From: Candidatus Corynebacterium faecipullorum
GTDB taxonomy: Bacteria > Actinomycetota > Actinomycetes > Mycobacteriales > Mycobacteriaceae
Direction of reading: 5' to 3'
Length of the DNA: 11,839 nucleotides
NCBI GenBank assembly: GCA_019114925.1
Contig: DXEO01000185.1
Span: 1-11,839, forward strand
Shown: positions 6,800 through 11,839 of the stretch, one piece after another
How the letters are laid out: every line of letters starts with the position of its first letter
Position numbering within the stretch: the first letter of the stretch is position 1
Notes under the pieces: generated by a model
Told to the model about the DNA's origin: nothing
What the model saw: only the letters and a program-made list of their open reading frames with translations
The model's database searches: none
Position numbers and translations under genes: made by a program

Positions 6800-7762
6800 C
6801 TAGAGGTCCTTCGGCAGCGTCGGCGCTGCGCCTTCAGCATTCGCCGCAGAACCGTAGACGCCCTTACCGCCATCCAGTTGTTCCTTCACCGCCAAGACTG
6901 TCGCCATCTGGGACACTGGGTGATCAATAGAATCCACAGTGCTGATTCCTGTCTCGGCGGCACGAAGCTTATCCAATACTCCATCATCGCCGGCAGATTG
7001 CACGCGACCGGCATAGACCATAGCGGTGTCTACGGAATCAAAGCCCTCTAGGAATTTGACGGTGGTATCGATAGCGTACTTCTTAGCAGGACTGTCCTCA
7101 TCATTGCCCGGGACCAAGCCGCCGCCTACGACAACGACTGCTTGGGCGGGAAGGATAGTCCCGTCTTTGTAGTCGATATAGCCGGCATCGCGTAGGGCAC
7201 GCAGCAAGGTTGCCCGGTCCTCAACGCTGGTAAGAGGCTGGGTGGTCTTAGCATCCATCAACAGGCCCGCGGCGAGAGCTTGGCCAGAATGAGTACCGGC
7301 GTCGATCTTCTTCTTGTCGAGCTGAGCGCCGGCCGGCAAGGTAGAGGTGACGAGGGACAGGAGCTTGTCTGCCGAATCTTGGGCAAGGAATTGCTCGGTC
7401 AGCTTGATGCTTCCGGCGTCGGTGGAATCCGCCGAGCCCAGAAGATCCTTCACAGCCTTAACATCGGCATCATCAGCATCGGGCATGCTCAGCACCATGA
7501 CTGGGCGCTGGACTAGGGTTCCATCGACTACGAAACGGCCGAGTTCACCCATGACCGAATCCGCAGAGTCCAGCTGGGCCTGGGCAATATTATTGTTGAG
7601 CACCAGCTCGCTGTACTTTTCCCGCACCTCATCGGTGGATTTACCGCCGGGGCCAGGGGCGGAATCCATGTTGGGGGCGATCACCAGCGTGCCGAGCGCG
7701 ATGCCTAGTGCTGCGCCGAAACCGAGCCCGGCAACGACTAGGGATTTAGGCGCCATCATCAC
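6800..7762 (-). CDS. steB: SteB/MctB-family membrane-anchored protein
   Basis: This is a 320-residue member of the family often named copper transporter or MctB (Rv1698 in M. tuberculosis). In C. glutamicum the protein at this position, next to SteA, is reported as SteB, a partner of SteA in cell separation through the RipC-FtsEX peptidoglycan hydrolase pathway. Residues 1-6 are cytoplasmic, and one helix spans about 8-29 (VVAGLGFGAALGIALGTLVI). A likely coiled coil follows at about 43-75, then an extracytoplasmic alpha/beta domain to the end. I see no Cys and only two His (158 and 281), so a metal site is not obvious. The GTG start at 7762 overlaps the steA stop as GTGA, with AGGGG eight bases upstream; ATG codons 2 and 3 are alternatives. 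Cell separation is the likelier role here. Confidence 0.88.
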   Translation of the reverse strand: MMMAPKSLVVAGLGFGAALGIALGTLVIAPNMDSAPGPGGKSTDEVREKYSELVLNNNIAQAQLDSADSVMGELGRFVVDGTLVQRPVMVLSMPDADDADVKAVKDLLGSADSTDAGSIKLTEQFLAQDSADKLLSLVTSTLPAGAQLDKKKIDAGTHSGQALAAGLLMDAKTTQPLTSVEDRATLLRALRDAGYIDYKDGTILPAQAVVVVGGGLVPGNDEDSPAKKYAIDTTVKFLEGFDSVDTAMVYAGRVQSAGDDGVLDKLRAAETGISTVDSIDHPVSQMATVLAVKEQLDGGKGVYGSAANAEGAAPTLPKDL

Positions 7763-8943
7763 TTAAACCACCCCTGCACGCTCAATGCGAAGTTATTCCA
7801 GGTATCGATCAAGTTCTGGAGGAAGGATTCATCGCCACCCAAACCGACGATCAGAATAACCACAGCGAGCGCCACAAGAATGCCGAGCAGTGCCCACAGC
7901 CAACCCACCGCGCCGGAATTCGGCGCGGTGTAAAGGTTGATGACAGCGTCCGCATCCACCAAGCGCGTTCCTGCCTTCATGTGGCACAACAAGGCCGCCG
8001 GCGTAGCATTCGGCTCATTGGCGAAGATGTCATCGAGCTCGAGAGCTCTCCCGACCTGCACGATCATCTGGGCTTCGTGGTAGTCCGCTAACAAAAGGGC
8101 CAGGTCGGTGGCTGAGTCCGTAGCCGCCGGGAAAGTCATCGCGCCTATCCCCAAATCCTGAATACGCTCGAGGCCTTCAGCAGTCCCGTCAGGCTCAGCG
8201 GGAAGAATGACCTGGGCGCCGCTGCGCAGGGTTTCCGAGCTCACCTCGGAGGGATTTCCCACGATGAAGTGGGGTTGGTAGCCCAGCTCTACCAACGTGT
8301 CGGCTGCAGAATCCACGCCAATAATGATGGGTTCATACTCGCGGATGAAATTGCGCAGAAGAGTCAGCTTCTTTCGGTGTTCCGCCGAGGGCGAGACCAC
8401 GAGCACTTTACGGCCAGCCATGTCGGAACCCGCATCGGGTACGCCCAGGCCGTCGATGAGCAGCGGCCCCTCGGAGTGAATGAACTCGATGGAGTTGCCG
8501 AAATATGCCTCCATGTGATCGATGAGTTCCTGTTGGGCAGAAGCGAAATTTTTCTCCGCCTGGTCACGAGTAACTACCGTTCCGGAGGACAGCTGGGTAT
8601 CGCCGGAATAAATCGCTCCGTCCTCAGTGAGTCGTGCTTTCTTGCCATCCTTGAAGTTGCTCACGAAGTCTTCACCGACGCCTTCCACGAGGGTGACATC
8701 GGCGTCGAGAAGCATATGCGGGCCATAATTCGGGATAGAACCAGTCGAAAACTCGGAGACGTTGATAACGGCAGCCGGCTTCATGTCCACGAGGGTCTGG
8801 GCCTCTTGGCGCGAAATATTGGCAGCGTTGATGACGGCGAAGTCACCAGCGCTAAACTTCTTCATACCTTTGCCACCCGGAGTGCAATCACGCAGCGCGC
8901 CGTGTTCTCCAGGCAGATCGGTGTTACGGGAAAACAGACTCAT
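7759..8943 (-). CDS. steA: SteA-family cell separation protein, TPK-like fold
   Basis: It has 394 residues and is the neighbour and presumed partner of SteB. In C. glutamicum SteA is reported as a cell-separation factor linked to RipC and FtsEX. The N-terminal part (about 28-130, MKKFSAGDFAVINAANISR) is typical of the actinobacterial SteA/Rv1697 family. The middle (about 178-300, VLVVSPSAEHRKKLTLLRNF and IIIGVDSAADTLVELG) resembles thiamine pyrophosphokinase. Where TPKs have an acidic Asp-x-Asp-Ser motif this protein reads VGNPSEVSS (228-236), so catalysis as a TPK is unlikely. One membrane helix spans about 346-368, followed by a short aromatic-rich tail (369-394) that would lie outside. It starts with ATG at 8943, with AGGGGA 11 bases upstream inside a hairpin. 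The stop overlaps the steB start. Database labels such as thiamine pyrophosphokinase are probably misleading. Confidence 0.88.
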   Translation of the reverse strand: MSLFSRNTDLPGEHGALRDCTPGGKGMKKFSAGDFAVINAANISRQEAQTLVDMKPAAVINVSEFSTGSIPNYGPHMLLDADVTLVEGVGEDFVSNFKDGKKARLTEDGAIYSGDTQLSSGTVVTRDQAEKNFASAQQELIDHMEAYFGNSIEFIHSEGPLLIDGLGVPDAGSDMAGRKVLVVSPSAEHRKKLTLLRNFIREYEPIIIGVDSAADTLVELGYQPHFIVGNPSEVSSETLRSGAQVILPAEPDGTAEGLERIQDLGIGAMTFPAATDSATDLALLLADYHEAQMIVQVGRALELDDIFANEPNATPAALLCHMKAGTRLVDADAVINLYTAPNSGAVGWLWALLGILVALAVVILIVGLGGDESFLQNLIDTWNNFALSVQGWFK

Positions 8944-8944
8944 G

Positions 8945-8966
8945 CCTAACAGTTTCCCCTGTTAGG
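8945..8966 (-). promoter_or_regulatory. 8-bp hairpin between recN and steA holding the steA ribosome binding site
   Basis: The arms CCTAACAG and CTGTTAGG (8945-8952 and 8959-8966) are perfect complements around a six-base loop that reads GGGAAA in the transcript. The hairpin begins three bases after the recN stop and ends one base before the steA ATG. The steA Shine-Dalgarno AGGGGA lies at its loop and loop edge. A competing fold pairs CCCC with GGGG. It could tune steA translation or, less likely without a U-run, end recN transcripts. Confidence 0.5.
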
Positions 8967-8969
8967 GGC

Positions 8970-10646
8970 TCAATGTGTGGAAGGCGCGCGGAAAGTCTCC
9001 ACTTCTGCTTGAGCTCTATCGAAAAGCTCTTGAGCGTGCGCTCGACCGGTCTCGGTGTCATCAAGACCGGCGAGCATACGAGCGAGCTCCTCGACGCGCT
9101 CCTCTGCAGTCAAATCTGCCACACCTGACGTGAATTTATCCTTGGACACATGCAGGTGCGAATCTGCATAGGCAGCCACCTGGGGTAGGTGGGTAACGCA
9201 GATGACCTGGTTGGTAGTCGAAAGCCGTGCTAGGCGACGTCCAATTTCCACCGCCGCGCGCCCTCCGACACCGGCATCCACCTCATCGAAAACCAGCGTG
9301 GTGCCGTCGCCGCTGGCCAGAACCACCTCCATAGCCAGCATGACGCGGGAGAGCTCACCTCCCGATGCAGCGGAAGCTAGCGGTTTGCCGTTGAGCTGGA
9401 ACTCAACCTCATCCGCGCCAGATTTCGAGTATTTGGTCTTCTTTACTGCGGCCGTCAAGGTGGAGTTTGGCATGGCCAAGCCGTGGATCTCTTCGGAGAC
9501 CTGAGCACCCAGTTTCTTCGCTGCCTTGGTACGGGCAACAGTAAGTTCCTCTGCCTTGGCCACCATCGTCTTTTCGGCCTCCATTACTTCCTTCTTCAAA
9601 GATTCGAGGGCTTCGGTGGAGGTATCCAAGGTCGCAAGTTTCGCCTCAGCAGCGTCCCGCCAGGCCAGAACTCCATTGATGTCAGCGGCATACTTGCGCG
9701 TGAGGAGCTTGAGTTCCTGTTGACGCTGCAGAGATTCCTCGAGAAGGTTGGGGTCAGCGGGTAGATCGCTCAAATACGTGGTGAGCTCGGCAGCGATATC
9801 GGTCAGCTGCGTGGTGACTTCACTCAACCGCTCTCCTAGCCGGGTCAGCTCGGCATCGCTCGCCCCAATTAATGCCGATTCAGCTGCACCGACAAGGTTG
9901 ACGGCAGTGTCCTCATCACCAAAACCTTCACCGCCGTCCAAGGCACTCAGAGCAGTGGCGGCGCCTTCGCGCAAAGCATCGACGTCTTGCAATCGCTTGA
10001 TAAGGCCTACGAGCTCAGCATCCTCACCGGGCTCTGGCTCGAGATCAGAAATCTCCTTAATGGCGAACTGCAAGCGGTCCACCTCTTGGGCCATTTCACG
10101 ACGGGACTCCATCCGGTGCTGGTAGTCCTTGGCCAATGCGCGCCACTGCCTAAAAGCCTCGGTATACGCGGTACGGATCTTCTCGATAGAAGGCTCGAAG
10201 CGATCGATGGCGGCCAACTGTTGATCAGCGGAGAGCAAACGCAGCTGGTCATTTTGCCCATGCACAGTGATGAGGTGGGAAGCGAATTCCCCCAACGTCG
10301 CCGCCGGTACCGAACGCCCACCCAGGTAGGCGCGGGAGCGCCCCGCTGCTGACACCGTGCGGGAGGCAATATACTCACCGTTTTCATCCGGCTCTCCTCC
10401 GGCGTCCTCGACCAACGCCGCCACGGCCGGTGAATCGGAGGAAAAATGACCTTCTACAGCAGCCTTCGAGGCCCCATCGCGCACGCGTGATGCATCAGCG
10501 CGACCGCCGGCCAGCAAGCGCAGTCCAGTCACAACCATGGTCTTACCGGCGCCAGTTTCACCGGTAAGCACGGTAAGCCCCTGCGAGAGCTCCGCCGTGG
10601 AGCTCTCAATAACGCCGAGGTCAGAGATGCTGATATCTACGAGCAC
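8970..10646 (-). CDS. recN: DNA repair protein RecN
   Basis: RecN is an SMC-like cohesin ATPase used in double-strand break repair. The frame extends up to a TTG at 10706 inside nadK, but the family N-terminus (VLVDISISDLGVIE) begins at GTG 10646-10644, which has AAGGAAG about 10 bases upstream, so I choose that start: 558 residues. Walker A GETGAGKT is at 29-36 and the Q-loop VHGQND at 128-133. A coiled-coil region runs about 160-380 and is Glu/Ala/Leu-rich. The ABC signature SGGELSRV is at 428-435 and Walker B LVFDEVDAGVGG at 451-462, followed by a conserved THLPQVAAYAD switch region. It lies 37 bases after nadK in the conserved tlyA-nadK-recN order. No LexA box is evident before it. Identification is firm. 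Confidence 0.96.
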   Translation of the reverse strand: MLVDISISDLGVIESSTAELSQGLTVLTGETGAGKTMVVTGLRLLAGGRADASRVRDGASKAAVEGHFSSDSPAVAALVEDAGGEPDENGEYIASRTVSAAGRSRAYLGGRSVPAATLGEFASHLITVHGQNDQLRLLSADQQLAAIDRFEPSIEKIRTAYTEAFRQWRALAKDYQHRMESRREMAQEVDRLQFAIKEISDLEPEPGEDAELVGLIKRLQDVDALREGAATALSALDGGEGFGDEDTAVNLVGAAESALIGASDAELTRLGERLSEVTTQLTDIAAELTTYLSDLPADPNLLEESLQRQQELKLLTRKYAADINGVLAWRDAAEAKLATLDTSTEALESLKKEVMEAEKTMVAKAEELTVARTKAAKKLGAQVSEEIHGLAMPNSTLTAAVKKTKYSKSGADEVEFQLNGKPLASAASGGELSRVMLAMEVVLASGDGTTLVFDEVDAGVGGRAAVEIGRRLARLSTTNQVICVTHLPQVAAYADSHLHVSKDKFTSGVADLTAEERVEELARMLAGLDDTETGRAHAQELFDRAQAEVETFRAPSTH

Positions 10647-10684
10647 GGTGCGGTATCTTCCTTCCTGAATACGCGCTAGAGCAA

Positions 10685-11596
10685 TTAATGCCGGGGCCCA
10701 CGCCAACCTTCCACGGGGAGGCGGAGCTTGGACACGAGGCGGTCGGTGAAGGGCTGCTGGTCCAACCGAACCCAGCGCACGGGCCTTTCACCACGCACGA
10801 CTTCCACGCGCGAGCCCGGTGGCATAGAAATCTCACGGAAACCATCGAGGATTACCACGGCCGGAGTCGTGGCCGAGGCCGATTCCACCGCCACCTGCGA
10901 ATCCGGAGATACTACGAGTGGTTTAGTAAACAGTGCATGCGCATTGTTCGGAACTACTAGGATGGCATCGAGAGAGGGCCACAAGACGGGACCACCCGCT
11001 GAAAAGGCATAGGCCGTGGAGCCCGTCGGAGTGGAGATAAGAACACCATCACACCCAAAAGCTGAGACTGGACGTCCATCCACCTCAAGGATGGCATCGA
11101 GGACTCCTGAACGGTTGAGGTTCTCAATCGAGGCCTCATTGAGCGCCCAGCTACGCTCCCGCAGCTTTCCTTCGGCATCAAACACTGCAACGTCAATGGT
11201 CAGGCGGTCTTCGACTTCATAGGATTGTTCGATAACACGCACCAACGCTCGATCCAAAGACTCTGCTTCCCACTCTGCGAGGAAGCCCACGTGCCCCAGA
11301 TTGATACCTAGGACAGGGACGTCGACTGCACGTGCCATATCGGCAGCACGCAAGAACGTACCATCACCACCGAGCACGAGGACTAGCTCACAGCCTTCAG
11401 CTGCCGCCGGTGTATGACGCACGTGCTGCAGCCCAGGAAGAACGGTGTCCGCTCCACAGACGCGTACCTTGATGCCAGCCTCCTGCAGCAGCTCTGCTGC
11501 ACGGTGCGTGGCAGTGAGGTTATCCTCGCGGCTAGCGTGCGGGACAAGAAGAATTTCGCGGCGAGTGGTGCCCTCCGCGGCACTGGTCCTGCTCAC
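10685..11596 (-). CDS. nadK: NAD kinase
   Basis: It phosphorylates NAD to NADP with ATP or, in many actinobacteria, polyphosphate; it is also known as ppnK. It has 303 residues. The family motif GGDGT is at 76-80 (VLGGDGTFLRAA). LGINLGHVGFLAE is at 96-108, the NE motif ALNEASIE at 151-158, and the Gly-rich conserved block DGVLISTPTGSTAY at 183-196. The start is GTG at 11596-11594, overlapping the tlyA stop as GTGA, with AGGAAGGA about five bases upstream. It has the same place as Rv1695 between tlyA and recN. Its short C-terminal tail after LVSKLRLPVEGW is ordinary. Identification is firm. Confidence 0.97.
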   Translation of the reverse strand: MSRTSAAEGTTRREILLVPHASREDNLTATHRAAELLQEAGIKVRVCGADTVLPGLQHVRHTPAAAEGCELVLVLGGDGTFLRAADMARAVDVPVLGINLGHVGFLAEWEAESLDRALVRVIEQSYEVEDRLTIDVAVFDAEGKLRERSWALNEASIENLNRSGVLDAILEVDGRPVSAFGCDGVLISTPTGSTAYAFSAGGPVLWPSLDAILVVPNNAHALFTKPLVVSPDSQVAVESASATTPAVVILDGFREISMPPGSRVEVVRGERPVRWVRLDQQPFTDRLVSKLRLPVEGWRGPRH

Positions 11597-11839
11597 TGGG
11601 GTCCTTCCTTGATTGCCGTGTCGATCAGTACATCCAGCTTATCTTCTGGGGTGGACAAACCATCCTTGACCAACCACAGGAAGTATTCGACATTGCCGCT
11701 TGGTCCGGGTAGCGGGGATGCCGCCACGCCTTTGACGCTCAACCCGAGCTCTTGGGCGAAGACGGCCACGTCCTTGGTCACTTCCGCGCGAAGCTCAGGC
11801 GAGCGCACCACTCCGCCGGCCCCAATCCGGTCCTTTCCT
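11593..11839 (-). CDS. tlyA: TlyA family 16S/23S rRNA 2'-O-methyltransferase, C-terminal part
   Basis: Only the last 81 codons are inside the window; the frame is open through base 11839, so the 5' end is cut off. TlyA methylates the 2'-O of cytidines in 16S and 23S rRNA, which in mycobacteria affects capreomycin sensitivity; older annotations call it hemolysin. The visible part starts GKDRIGAGGVVRSPELRAEV, typical of the loop in the C-terminal methyltransferase domain. The strongly conserved element ASPLPGPSGNVEYFLWL appears near the end. The N-terminal S4 domain and the S-adenosylmethionine binding core lie outside. A GTG within this stretch (11811) is internal, not a start. The stop TGA overlaps the nadK start by four bases. 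Synteny with Rv1694 supports the call. Confidence 0.93.
   Translation of the reverse strand, partial: GKDRIGAGGVVRSPELRAEVTKDVAVFAQELGLSVKGVAASPLPGPSGNVEYFLWLVKDGLSTPEDKLDVLIDTAIKEGPQ

Noticed and set aside
8269..8949. 226-codon open frame on the plus strand antisense to steA
   Set aside because: It mirrors the steA codon pattern on the other strand, shows no recognisable domain, and steA itself is clearly the real gene.
10647..10706. TTG-initiated 20-residue extension of recN into nadK
   Set aside because: The extension has no ribosome binding site and precedes the normal RecN N-terminus; GTG at 10646 has a good Shine-Dalgarno sequence.

Overview
The window is a piece of a Corynebacterium-like chromosome (Mycobacteriales, Actinomycetota). 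Every gene is on the minus strand, so transcription runs from high to low coordinates. The taxon follows from gene content and order: tlyA-nadK-recN-steA-steB-NUDIX-xerD ... parA-scpA-scpB-rluB-cmk is the order of Rv1694-Rv1712 in Mycobacterium tuberculosis and of the matching C. glutamicum region. High GC by eye, frequent GTG starts and 4-base GTGA gene overlaps fit this. I cannot name the species.

Block 1 (11839 down to about 5241) is a tightly packed run: the 3' end of tlyA (rRNA methyltransferase/hemolysin-like), nadK (NAD kinase), recN (repair ATPase), steA and steB (cell separation proteins, often annotated as TPK-like and copper-transporter/MctB), an ADP-ribose-type NUDIX hydrolase, and xerD. 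Stop and start codons overlap at tlyA/nadK, steA/steB and NUDIX/xerD. The only structured gap is a perfect 8-bp hairpin squeezed between recN and steA. pyrG, which normally lies between steB and the NUDIX gene, is absent; the two reading frames abut directly.

Block 2 (5195-4080) is one unrecognised gene for a secreted, single-pass membrane-anchored protein. It has a signal peptide, a small beta-rich segment, a Gly/Asp/Ser-rich linker, a second folded domain and a C-terminal membrane anchor. It is followed by a 164-base intergenic region, the longest in the window. That region holds two TATAAT boxes and several dyads and is probably the promoter of the next operon.

Block 3 (3915-1) is the operon pldP/parA-scpA-scpB-rluB-cmk: an orphan ParA-type ATPase, the two SMC-condensin partners, a pseudouridine synthase and cytidylate kinase (cut off by the window edge). 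A small gap with two hairpins separates scpB from rluB; cmk starts inside the rluB stop codon (TAATG).

Functionally the window gathers chromosome maintenance (RecN, XerD, ScpA, ScpB, ParA-like) and cell division or separation (PldP, SteA, SteB) with housekeeping nucleotide and RNA enzymes (NadK, NUDIX, RluB, Cmk, TlyA). It is mostly conserved core genome. The unusual parts are the secreted protein, the missing pyrG, and the intergenic dyads. I saw no mobile elements, RNA genes, CRISPR arrays or broken genes.
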